Shown here: one piece after another, positions 10,611 through 22,542 of the stretch
Layout of the letters: every line of letters starts with the position of its first letter
How positions within the stretch are numbered: position 1 is the stretch's first letter
Origin: Auanema rhodensis
Taxonomy: Eukaryota > Nematoda > Chromadorea > Rhabditida > Rhabditidae
Assembly: GCA_964057225.1 (NCBI GenBank)
Contig: OZ059898.1
Span: 13,665,767 to 13,729,766 of the forward strand
Reading direction: 5' to 3'
DNA length: 64,000 nt
The notes under the pieces: model-generated
Databases searched by the model: none
Seen by the model: the letters and a program-made list of their open reading frames with translations, nothing else
What the model was told of the DNA's origin: nothing
Made by a program: the position numbers and the translations under genes

Positions 10611-11945
10611 ATGATGTACATTTTATTATTTTTTCTATTACCTTTAGTATTTGCTGATAATATTCAAGAAGATGAGGTATATTTTAATATTTTTATTTCA
10701 TTATATTCACATCTATCTATTCGAACTTGTTGCTTTTCAAACAATTTAATTGAAAACTCTGAAACGTTTTATAACATTATTGTGAACCATAAAGCATTTT
10801 AGAAACAAGTTTATTTGTTATATAAACAAATAATTTTATTTTTTTACAATCATCAACAAAGTTTTAATTCAGTATGTGCAAGCTGCTGATATTCTTGCAT
10901 TTGATGAATTATCCAAATCACAACTTGAATGTTTGAAAAATGAAGGATTTCAATCAATATTCATAAGGTTAAATTATAATTAAAATTTATAATTAAATAT
11001 AAAATGTATAGAATACATCCATATGTTACTGCTTTTTCAACTGTTGATCTTGGTATTGCTCTAAGTCAAAATGCTTCAACAGGTATACTTTTGATGATGT
11101 AAATACAAAAAAAAGTGTTTTTTTCAGCTGGTTTTGAAGTAGAATTACTTCTAATTCCCAATATGAAATATATAAATATTGGATCAAAATTCTTTAGAGA
11201 ATTTTATAGAAAATTGATTGCTCATCATTTATATGCCAACAGTATATGGCTTGATGTGAGTGAAGTTTCATCCAATTTCATCAAAAAGCTCAATGCTCTC
11301 ATACAAACCAATGATTTTAGGTTTCAATTCCAGCATTTTGGTCAAATAGTTCACAATTTAATCGGAAATTTATTGATGAATTTTATAAAGAAGCACACGT
11401 AATAATATATAATATTATTCAAATATTAATTTTTAATTCAGAAAAACAATGTGAATGTTGGATTTCATACAAATCCCAATGATTGGTTCATTATAACTGA
11501 TAATTATTTATTACCTGGAAAACGTTGTGATCCTGTTTGGTAAATATTTCATATTATTAGTTAAAATATTTGTTTTCTTAGGTATGATAGCAAACTTCCA
11601 GCTTCTGCCGAGCTGAGTTTTGACAATTTCGAAGAATTTGGAGGATGGACCTATGGAACTGTCCAGAATTACCAAAGCAATGAGCCATCAAAATGTGATG
11701 TCTGGATGACACAGTAAGTAATTTATATATAAAATCACATAAATTTGATGATGATAATCAAAAAAAAGAGATGGGAAATTCACAAATCAAACCAAAAAAA
11801 AATGTTTTGCAGAATTGTATACCGTCCAAAGGGTATGATGAATTCTGAAACTGAAGATAAAAATAAGAAAACATCAAGCATCAGGAAAATACTTCAATAC
11901 ATTTCATCAATAATAAGTTGGATATTACCAAATAAAAATATATAA
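10611..11945 (+). CDS. LYS-type (GH25-like) lysozyme, possibly catalytically altered
   Basis: Secreted homologue of nematode intestinal LYS lysozymes. There are eight exons: 10611-10676, 10873-10967, 11012-11082, 11128-11255, 11321-11398, 11442-11539, 11582-11713 and 11813-11945. A signal peptide (MMYILLFFLLPLVFA) comes first. Family landmarks follow: QAADILAFDELSKSQLECLK, an FIRIHPY strand, a SIWLD strand, FWSNSSQFNRKFIDEFYK, NVNVGFHTNPNDW, then FEEFGGWTYGTVQNYQS near the end. The C-terminal tail of about 30 residues is a basic extension not typical of the family. In the SIWLD strand, LYS and GH25 enzymes usually have an acidic D-x-E; here the best splice gives D-V-S. In the third strand the usual Asp appears as Glu (VELLLIPN). 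It may therefore be a weak or inactive relative. It sits between the inverted peptide-gene units. The ATG at 10614 is an equally possible start. Confidence 0.82.
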
Positions 11946-12293
11946 TGAATATAATAAAATATTTTTTATGTAACGAATGTCTATTAGTTTCTTTATTAAG
12001 TATTTTCAAAGATTTAAAGAAGAAATACAAGCACAATCTATAAAAAGCTTTTCTAACGTAAAACAATATTTGTTTTTCTATGTGTGTTTCATGTCGCTTT
12101 CATGTATGGCTACAACATTTCATGTTAACTATATTATAATTCGTTTTTGAAACTAAAAAAGAAACTTAAAAGGTATTTTCTAATCAGATGCATAATCTGT
12201 ACTGGATCTTTGCCAATTTTCCTATGTATACATATATATACATATCTTTTTCCCGATTTTAGAAAATATTACTTGTAAGAAATATTTTGCAGG
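11946..12293. other. intergenic, lysozyme 3' side
   Basis: Short A+T-rich spacer that includes the probable lysozyme polyadenylation region (AATATAATAAAATA near 11948-11960). No coding potential seen. It ends at the edge of the second repeat unit. Confidence 0.4.
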
Positions 12294-12523
12294 TAATATA
12301 TTCAAAAAAACTTTTTCTTTTTTTTTTAATAAAATAAACTTTTAAATTATTTCTTTAAATTAATTAGAATATCATTTTAATTTTGAAAAGACGTGAAAGC
12401 GGTTGTATACTGTTAACTATACAAACTATTTTCTTAATTATTCTAATTATAATGAAATGAAAGAAGGTTAGAAATCTTTATTCATATAGATGTTACAAGA
12501 TGAATATCATTGATTCTTCTTTC

Positions 12524-12874
12524 TTACCAACCGTTGGCATCCCAGCACTTCATGGTCTTGTTGAATTCTTTGACAGTCATACAACACCTAGAATGAAATC
12601 AAGTTGGAACTTGAATTCAAAACTTGAAGCCTTACATGTAGTAGTTGTTGTTACAGTTGTGCATCTGAATATCAAGACATCTCTTATAACACTTGTCAGC
12701 ACACATGGTTTCTCTCCAGCTGAAAAGCTCAAAGTAAGGTTAGCAACTTAGAAGATACAACGTTTGAGGGATGGAAGCTTCACAGTTGGATCCAGCAAGA
12801 GTTCCGTGACAGTAGTCAACGCAGGAAGCATAGGCAGCAGCAATGCAGACAGCAAGAACAATGAGGAGTTTCAT
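12524..12874 (-). CDS. ten-cysteine secreted peptide, copy C
   Basis: Same three-exon structure and precursor as copies A, B and D: signal peptide MKLLIVLAVCIAAAYA, ten Cys in the mature part, ending CWDANGW. The residue before the fourth Cys is Met, as in B and D. The first donor is TT|GTATCT. The stop TAA is at 12524-12526. It is divergent from copy D, with the mirror promoter between them. Confidence 0.86.
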
Positions 12875-13326
12875 TCTGAAAGTTTTAATTTCAAGTTGGA
12901 AAGTTGAAAAGTTGGAAGCTGAAAAGGAGAAGGTTATGATGGATGTTGATGATGATCTGATGTTTAACTGTTAACTGCTTATATACATGATTGTAATTTT
13001 AATAAAAATTTTAATATATATTATACTATATAGAATAAAATAAAAGTTTTATAATTTGGTTATAAAACTTTATTTTAAACTTTGATATCAAAAAGAATTT
13101 TATACAAACTTGTATCACTAAGTAGGCGTTAAAGAGCTCCCACTGTTTACAAGCCAGCATGAGATCTATTGAAAAACAAATTTCTTTTTTCTATTAAAAG
13201 TTCAAAAAAGATTAAAATTATGTATTTAAGCAGTTAAACATCAGATCATCATCATCATCCTGCATATCCTTCACCTTTTCAGCTTCCAACTTTTCAACTT
13301 TCCAACTTGAAATTAAAACTTTCAGA
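12875..13326. promoter_or_regulatory. bidirectional promoter region of peptide genes C and D
   Basis: A 452-base divergent spacer of the same length as that between A and B, with the central part repeated almost exactly. On the C side, TTATATA near 12978 reads TATATAA on the minus strand; on the D side, TATTTAA lies near 13223. The preserved length and sequence imply that all four genes share the same control signals. Confidence 0.6.
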
Positions 13327-13677
13327 ATGAAACTCCTCATTGTTCTTGCTGTCTGCATTGCTGCTGCCTATGCTTCCTGCGTTGACTACTGTCACGGAAC
13401 TCTTGCTGGATCCAACTGTGAAGCTTCCATCCCCCAAACGTTGTATCTTCTGAGTTTCTAACCTTACTTTGAGCTTTTCAGCTGGAGAGAAACCATGTGT
13501 GCTGACAAGTGTTATAAGAGATGTCTTGATATTCAGATGCACAACTGTAACAACAACTACTACATGTAAGGCTTCAAGTTTTGACTTCAAGTTCCAACTT
13601 GATTTCATTCTAGGTGTTGTATGACTGTCAAAGAATTCAACAAGACCATGAAGTGCTGGGATGCCAACGGTTGGTAA
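13327..13677 (+). CDS. ten-cysteine secreted peptide, copy D
   Basis: Fourth copy, with three exons and the stop at 13675-13677. The predicted precursor is the same as B by my reading. The differences are mainly in the introns (for example TTGTATCTTCTGAG at the first donor instead of TTGTGTCTTCCCGA). AATAAA follows at about 13719. The gene lies at the right edge of unit 2, and homology ends about 120 bases after its stop codon. Confidence 0.87.
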
Positions 13678-14581
13678 GAAAGAAGAATCAATGATATTCA
13701 TCTTGTAACATCTATATGAATAAAGATTTCTAACCTTCTTTCATTTCATTATAATTAGAATAATTAAGAAAATAGTTTGTATAGTTAACAGTATACAACC
13801 AGTCATTTATATTGAATAAAACTTTTTATATTTATCATCTATTTAACTTTATTTTTCTTTAATATACTTTTATATTTCTCTGTTACAACCCTACAGTAGT
13901 AGGCAGTCTTTACAACATTGTTTGAGTTTGGGCCTCTATATGTATTTGCAGTAGCAGTGACCTAGGTTATAACCGGCTTAACGTATGATTATATGAACAG
14001 TGAGGCTTTAATCTTAAAAAGTAAAGCTAGATCTCTAAGGACAAACATAAAATATGAATTTATTTATTTATTATCAAGAATATAATGTTATATCAGATTA
14101 TTCAATGTATTATACTAAGAAATATACATAGATGATAATGTGATTTCTATAAAATCCCTTTATCTTCTTAGATTCAAGGATATAAATAAAAATTAAAATT
14201 AAGATTCTACTTCGTGTCAAGATATTTGAATCTGGCGCCATATTGATGGATAGTAGTTGACATCGTTATTGAAATGATTGTTGTGATTAGCATACGAATA
14301 GAAAGGTAACATAAGGACAAAAGAGTTATAAAGAAAGAAATTTAGAAAAGTGATGGATAACATTCGTTCAAATGAATATTGATGTTAACGGTATCAACAT
14401 TTGAATTGTTGTATTGTTAGATATTATTGTTTTCAATGAGTGATGTTCTGTATTCGATGAATCTAGTGAGCTATCATGGGAAAAGTTTAGATAACTCATG
14501 TTCTTCTTTCATGAGATATACATACCTATATGCCTGAAGTGTGAGGACTTATGGGAATATGGTACTCTTATGTTGATAAAT

Positions 14582-14583
<2 letters not shown>

Positions 14584-14636
<53 letters not shown>
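14584..14636. repeat. (GA)n microsatellite
   Basis: About 26 uninterrupted AG units. Similar but shorter arrays occur elsewhere in the window. Confidence 0.97.
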
Positions 14637-14639
<3 letters not shown>

Positions 14640-17600
14640 GAACGTCTGAGTTTTACAGTAACCAAGGATAATATGCAGATAGCTGAGAACTAAAGAATGG
14701 AACAACCATAACTAACCTAAGATTTAGTTCTTAGTTCACTGCTCATAAATTTATAATTATATAGAATAACTTGATTATTTAGAACATATACATATAAAAT
14801 TATTTTAATTATTTGACCCTTCAGATATTATTTCAAAAAAATTTTATATGAGGAAGAAAAGTTTCAAATATTCAGTTTAATATATCTTCTTGTAATATGA
14901 TAGTTTTTGAATACAGGTGCTAATAGAAGACTGTATTGTTGTAATTTTCTATGTTGAAGTGAATTGAAGAAGCTAGGTATAAGTTCTTTCATTTCTGTCA
15001 CTTTTTCTGTTATATGATACTTCCTCAACCAGATAGACACAGAAGAGAAGGCTATGAAATCCCTTCTGACCCTCACATCTTCTAGTTTCTCTTCGTCTTC
15101 AAATTCAGTATCTTCTTCTCTGTATTATTGTGACATTGACGTCAACAACATCTAGCCTTACCTATCATCCTCTCTAGTTAGTAATAAGTACTTGGAATAA
15201 CCATATACGTATATAGTATAATAGAAATACAGTTATAAATTGAATTACATGTGTTATTGACATGTCATGTTCAAACTATTTAGAAATCTGTATCCATCAT
15301 CCGTCAATAACTATTCTATACAATATAGTTACCGTCAAGCTTTGCCGACATTATTACAAGGTTGTTTCTCATTGAAAATGAAGTCAAATGTAAATTATAA
15401 TGATTACCTGTGCATGAATACGATTTCAATACTCTGACTAATAGAATACATGTGATGTATATACATATATATAAATAGTTAGTACATAGTTAGTTTAATA
15501 AACTATATATATATACATATATAGTTAGTTAGTTTAATTAAAATATATTAAATAATATATAAAATAATTTAATATATTATATATATAATATTATGAGCAT
15601 ATGTTTATTCTAGTAAACTATTATATTTCTTTTTCTTGAAAATGTAATAAATACATTTATCATATACATATGGATTAAAAAGAAAATGAGAGATGAAGAA
15701 GAAGACGAAGAACAGAAAAAAACGCAACCGATCTGCTCTGACGCAATATAAGAAATGGCTTTAATGCTTGATTGTCTAAAAAAAATTTCACGTGACCTTA
15801 CCAACACGTAAATCAAATTAGAATAAAATATTGAGATAAATAATTTATATAAGATTTAGTTTAATGTTTATATAGTATAGTCTACATATATTATACAAGT
15901 TCGATTAATAGGTTCTATCCCTTCTTAACCTCACACCTGATGTGTCAACATTGCTCACATCATTAATAGAAAATTTATTATTATTTTTCATTCTGATTGA
16001 CAATGATATTATCATTGTTAAAATTACAAAAACAAAGAAGAGAAACATCTATTTTCTAATAGTTTAATATTAATTTATACGCATATAGTATATACAATTT
16101 AATATTTTTCCCCTTGTGTTAATCTTCATAAATAATAGTCACACCTCTACTTCATACCCTCATTTTCATCTCTTTTTTTCACATTTTATTTCTTTTTTTT
16201 TTAATATTTATATGTTCTTTTATGGTCATTGTATGAGATAAGTTGAACATATGTAGTTATAGTGGTCAAGGTCTACTAATAACTACCTTGGCACCATGGT
16301 GGTCATCATGTTTAATGTGTAAGAAGCCTATCTTATGCGATAATCTGATGTAATATCTTGTACCTAATGACGATAAAACAGATTCTCACTTATTCGAATT
16401 ATATGAAAAAATTACACCTGTTGCTTATAATTATCTAAAAAGGTAAGATATATATGTTATCTAACTATATGCATATTTATTCATTTTTCAATACAAATCT
16501 AGTTAATTATAAGGTATATTATATATAAATAGGTGTAGATAAACCTGTAATTTTATGAAAAAAAAGAAATAAAATCACAACTTATCTTATTTCATTTAAT
16601 ATACATATAGTTAAAAACTCATTCTAATACTATACACATATACTATATCATATAATATAATTATAATTCATAAACTTGTTTCTTCTCATCATTCTTATAA
16701 ATATATAATTTACATTTACTTTTAGATTAGTAATATTACAAATAATAAAAAGAAATATGGAAAAAAAAGTTTTTAAAAACAGAATTCTGTACATACGAAA
16801 TGCATAAAAGACATTATCTTTGATTATAGAACATCTGAATCCACTATATCACATCACAATTTTAACATATTGTTTGAACCAGATGAGAGCAGATGAATTA
16901 TCGTCATCATACACATACATACACACACACAGACACTACTATCTGTCAGACAAAAATCCAGAATTTCAATGTTGGTGATGACGTCGATCAACATCAGCAT
17001 TCAGCATCTTGTTCATTGTATTAGATGTTACTCTCATCAGTATTCTCTGCCATGATTGTCAGGAAAAAAAACTTTTTTTCTGTTCTTCTCTGTTCTATTT
17101 CATTCTGTGATATTCGTTGAAAACCATTTATAATTTTTTGACAAACTCTTCAACATCTGTCTCTTAATCCAAGAAAATTAAAATTATCCATATTTCTAAA
17201 TTGAATTTGATGTCTTTTGAGTTGTCATAATAAAATATTCAATCTACACCACGTATGATCATCTTCATTTTCTTTTTTTTTTCTCAGATATTCTACCAAA
17301 TCATTCATTAATTTAGAAATAATTCATATTTGACTCTTCAATTAGAAATAACTTTTATATATTCTCATATTATAATCAATGGAAAATAATAAGAATTAGA
17401 CCCTAAATTGTCTATAAATTCCAAAAAAACAGAGAAACAATAGATCATCATCGATATGACCTTGTGCTCAGAAAAGAGGGTAAAAGAGAAGAAAAGATCT
17501 ATTGAGCTAGTATTGAGATATAGAAGACACTTATTCTAATTATTTTATAAATTGCTTTTAAGTTTCTCTTTCTAAATCTTAAATATCTTCCTATAGCTAA

Positions 17601-20600
17601 TTCATCATTTTCTATTTAATTTCTATTTCAAATAATTGAAAATGAGAGTCAGTTGTTCAACTGTATGGTAATAGAAGGTCAAATTAAGTGAAATGATGCT
17701 CGGAATTTGAGACAAAAAACTGTTCGAAAATAGCGAAATGGGCTATTAAAAACCTCAAAAATACCATAGTGTTATTCAGAAAGAAAGAGAGAGAGAATGT
17801 ATGTAAGAAGAAGAGATATATAGAGAGATGGACTAAGAGAGATTTGAGTGTGAGTGAGCAGAAGGGAAAAACAATACAAGTGTGAATCTTCTTTCGTATT
17901 ATTATATTCCCAAGTAATATAAGAGCAATATCTTGTAGCTAAATTATGTGACCCGAGAATAAGAAAATGGCGACAATGGTGAAGAAAGAAGAAGAATGTC
18001 CTCTTCTATATTTCTTCGGCCTGTTCATTAATTTATTAAAAGACGATACAAAATCTTAAAAGACAATAACCTCACCCCCTTGTGAGATAATTAGGGGTAG
18101 CAGGTGTAAGTGGAAGCTATACTATGTACTATATACTAGACTATATACTCTCTACATGTAAATATCTATCAATACATAGTACTATAAAGCATTCAATTTG
18201 AGATTTTCTATATCAAATCTAATACAATAGCTCTTCCGTCTATTTGTCGGAAACGACATAGCTTACCGAACTGTCTTTCTCATAACCTTGTTCATATAAT
18301 TGGCACAGTAATTCAAAAATACTATTAGCCACGTATTCCAGCATATGCTGTAAGAACAATACAATCTTCAAAATTGTTGCCAGCAGGTTCTTAAGCCAAT
18401 GCTTTTTAAGATTTTCAAATGATAAGATTTTTCATTTATTGAATGGTTCTATGTTGAAATATAATCATGATCATCATGTTAGACCATATGATGATCCATC
18501 GTATCATTGAAAACGATAAGCAAGAGCCGTATGATTAATTGCTTATTCATACATCATTATATACAAATTATATTCACATAATATATAAAATATTCTAAAA
18601 AAATTCAAAGAAAATATGTAAAATCGTTGTCTTACAATCCATTTATCTATTTTAAATTTTTTATTTATATACATATGTATAGGCATATTCACGGTCAGTT
18701 TTTGAGATCTAAAAGAATTTTTTTTGAATCAAATAACCTTAAATACTTTCGTTTCAATTTAGAATGAAAGCAAAAACTTCAACATTTAACCATAAAAAGA
18801 CAAATTTGTCTGTCAAAAAAAAAAGTTGTTAAGGTAATATATCAATTTGACACAATGTCATTGAAATTAGACCATGTATCTCCGGAAGTTTCTTTTTGTT
18901 GTCTTGATTTTCTTAGATCAAATCATCTGAAAGCCAATTTATAAGTCATGAGCTAATGAAGATGAGAGACTCTTCTCTCTTCAATTGCTTATAATTCATT
19001 GAAAATTCTTCTAAGATGTCGGTTAAATGACTGTCATCATCTGAGTTTTGAAATGCTTCCGCCATACACAACAAGTAATTATGTGAATTAAACAACGTGG
19101 AATAACTAATCTGTGCTACATCGGCAAGCTTTCATGTATAGTTCGTGATGATATAGTATGAATACACTTATCATATCTTATATTTATATATATATTTCAT
19201 TCACATATTCAACTCCAAATCATATAGTATTTATAACGTTTTGATATTATATATGAAATTATATTTTTAATTTTTAATTATATTATATAAATATTTTTAT
19301 TATTTTATAATAAAATATCATATAAGTTACTGTATTATTAGGACAAGTTTCAATGAAAAGAGAGATTTGACAGAGTTTCTCAAATATTTCATTCTATTGT
19401 TATTATTCCAAACGGTAAGTCTTTGACACATTTGTAGTCAAAACGAATAAAAAAAAACAAATTGAATAGAGTATCTATCTATCCATATATCCATATACAT
19501 ATGTATATAGTTTGAATATAAATCAAATATTCTTATATATTACTAAGACATACACGTATATTCAGATTTATTTCTAAATCATTATTTCTATTTTAGTTCA
19601 AGTTTATGTGTATCACTTATGCTGCATATGTTGGTACGTACCTACGTGAAGTTACACGCAGATTAACATTTCACGTGCCACGTGAAGTAAGACATTTTTG
19701 ATTGTCAAGTAGATATTGAACGGTTGCACCTTTCTTCTTCCGTTCCTTTTAATTTCAATTCTACTATTAACTAGTATTCCCAGGCTCATTCAATTCTGTT
19801 TCCAATCGCTTTAGCCTCTTCCCTTCTGTGTTCTGTCGGTTTCTATCAATTTGCTCTTCCCTTTCCCTTCTATTTTCTCATTATACTATTGAAATGTATT
19901 CATCATTTTAGATTGTTCAGTAGTTATAGTAGTAATAGAATAACAGACGACGATATGATTTCATGTATCAAACCTCAATGTTACTTCTTATTCTAATTCT
20001 TTTTTACCTTTCTATACCGCCAGTATCTGGCTGGAACCTTTCATCCTTCCGATTCTTTCCTGGCCTTCTGTGACCAGATGCCACAAACGGCATACAGCTA
20101 TTCATCATAACCTTTCATTCTCACACAGAAACTCATAGACGAATTCATCATCCTCTGCTCTCTTTCTCTCATTTCTTCATTCTCTCTCATATTGCCTCTC
20201 TCTCGATTCTATTATGATACTCTTGCTGCAGATTTTACTTGTAAGAACCCATCTTGTCATTCTGTTGCTCTCCCAAAGACTTACCGTGTAATGCTTCATA
20301 GTTATGTCATCACCTGACGTCATTTGTTCCTTCTGTCACTAGTGTACATTAGATGAATACTGTTCGTTGTAGAATGAATTTCAATTTCTTCCAGTTTTAA
20401 GCTTAAATCTTAAAGCCTAACCAAAACTAATATCTTAATGCTAATTCCGACAGCAAAAAAGTGCTAAGTAATGCGTCAATTTCCCATAAACAATCTCTAA
20501 TAGTGTCTGAAAGTGAGAAAAAAAACTAAGAGAAATACCAGAAATTCAGCCTCATGTTGTCATCAGACAGCTAACAATCATCAGACATCCAGATGAATTA

Positions 20601-22495
20601 AACACAAATGTTGTCTAGCACCTGAATGCATTTTACTTCTTTTCTAATACCTTTTTTCAATTTCAAATGATTATTTTAATCATCAGATGACCTGATCGTT
20701 TGTTATTTCATATCCTTCTTCTTATAACATTCTCTTTCTTTCAACACACTTCCACTCCAACCTTCACAACCAAATCAAATAAAAATTTTTGTGCGAAAAT
20801 GGCCGAATTCTGATTTGATACCTCATCTGCTCGTTAAAAAGATTCGTTTATCTTAACTGCAATCTACCGTTTTATTCACAAAATCTAATCCAGGCCAGTT
20901 TTCTAAACTTCTTCACACCTGTTGATCCATAAGATGACTGTTAGGGAGATGTTACTCTAACCTCCTTTCCTTCTTCATCCTCTTAGTTCAGTGCCGAACA
21001 GCAGGAGGCGTGGCTTGAAGAGGATCATCAGAGGGGAGGAGGGTGTTGGCTGAACGGAGAAGAAGAAGAAGAAGAAAGAGGCAAAAGAAGGACCCTAGGC
21101 TGTGTTGATGTGCTGGTGAGGCCATCCCTCGAGTACCGCCCTCCTCATCCATCGCTACTGATCTGATGAGGATGACGAAGGCGACAACAGCATGATCATC
21201 ATGATTTGCGCAATCCGCCAACTTAAGACTCAAGACGGAGCTATATGTCTGAATAATTTTAAATACTTTATGAATATTATAACAATTTCTCTGAGTATGA
21301 AACAGGAAAATTGTTCTACCTTCTTTAAAAATATTTTTATTTCATTTTATTCATTTTTTTTTCATTTCAATTTTACATTCTTTCCAACGTTTTCCACTTA
21401 ATTCTTCTACTTTTCTTCTAATTTTCGGTTGTTCTTATCGTCAATCCGCCATCTCTCTTAAGCTAAATTTCGTTTTTAGCAAATGCACTGATGCCGTGTT
21501 GTGATATCATGACAGACAAAAAATTCGTTTTTCAAAACAGTATTAATCGATCTTCTTCTTCTTCATCTTCTTTATCGGTCGGCTTACTTCTGTTATCTTT
21601 TGAATATTCGAGTAGAAAAAAAGTTTGAAAACGATTAGGTTTGTTAGTAGCTGACCTTATACAGTTCATGATCAGCATACTTATTCGTTTCAGCATTCTG
21701 AGAGCATTTTTATGTTTTTTTTCACATATGTTTCTGAACTGTACTCTCAATTTCTCTTTAATTTCTCATCAAATTCTTTATTCACTCCAATAACTCGTTG
21801 ACTTCTTTCTCTATTTAGAGGATAATGAGCTAACGGTTGACTGACGCCAGCAAGTCGTCGTCATCGTTCAGACGGCCCATAGGCAGGAGTCAACGCACAC
21901 ATTGCTCTCTCCTAGAAACATCTCTAACATTCTCTCACTCTCTCTTATTATATGTTCTTTTTGATTTGTCTGTGTCACAGTCCTCTATATCTTCTTCTTC
22001 TTGCTTTTTACCGCTATGTGTGTTATGAAGGTCGTCTATTATCTAGATATTTGTTCCTTATTCTGATGTTCTAAACCATTGTTCTGCCAACCTTTCACCT
22101 ACTCCCTTCTACCTTCTCATCATTTTGAATACAAAATGGATTAGAAATCCAAAACAACATATCCAATCTCTTTTCCTTTTCCATTTATATTTACGTGAAC
22201 GTGAAGTAATTTTGTCATTCTTGCATACGATTCCTCCAATTTTTCGTTTTTCAATTTCCTTTGTTTCTTCTTTAGAATTACTTTCTTCATCAAAAAAATT
22301 TCACCTTTTCTTCACCACCTTCTGGAACACAGTTTTTCAATCAAAATACACAGGAAATCTTTTTTTGCCTGTTCTTACTCAGTACATGTTGCAACTCAAA
22401 TCTCTGACTCATCTAACATATCTCTCCCAATTTCATTTCGAAGAACTTTTCTATTTATAGTCATACGTATATACACATGTTGTTATATCCAAAAG

Positions 22496-22498
<3 letters not shown>

Positions 22499-22533
<35 letters not shown>
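22499..22533. repeat. (AG)n microsatellite
   Basis: About 17 AG units in the upstream gene desert. Confidence 0.95.

Positions 22534-22542
<9 letters not shown>

Larger units (their letters stand above)
12294..13800. repeat. palindromic gene-pair unit, copy 2
   Basis: Near-identical to the unit at 6205-7763. The central segment is in the same orientation, and the arms are again inverted copies of each other, each with one peptide gene. The left edge (12294-12366) continues the homology with 7690-7763 in inverted orientation. The right edge stops abruptly at about 13797, just inside the CGGTTGTATA-type end (here it reads GTATACAACCAG). High identity extends through introns and untranslated DNA, which indicates a recent event or continuing gene conversion. 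Confidence 0.85.
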
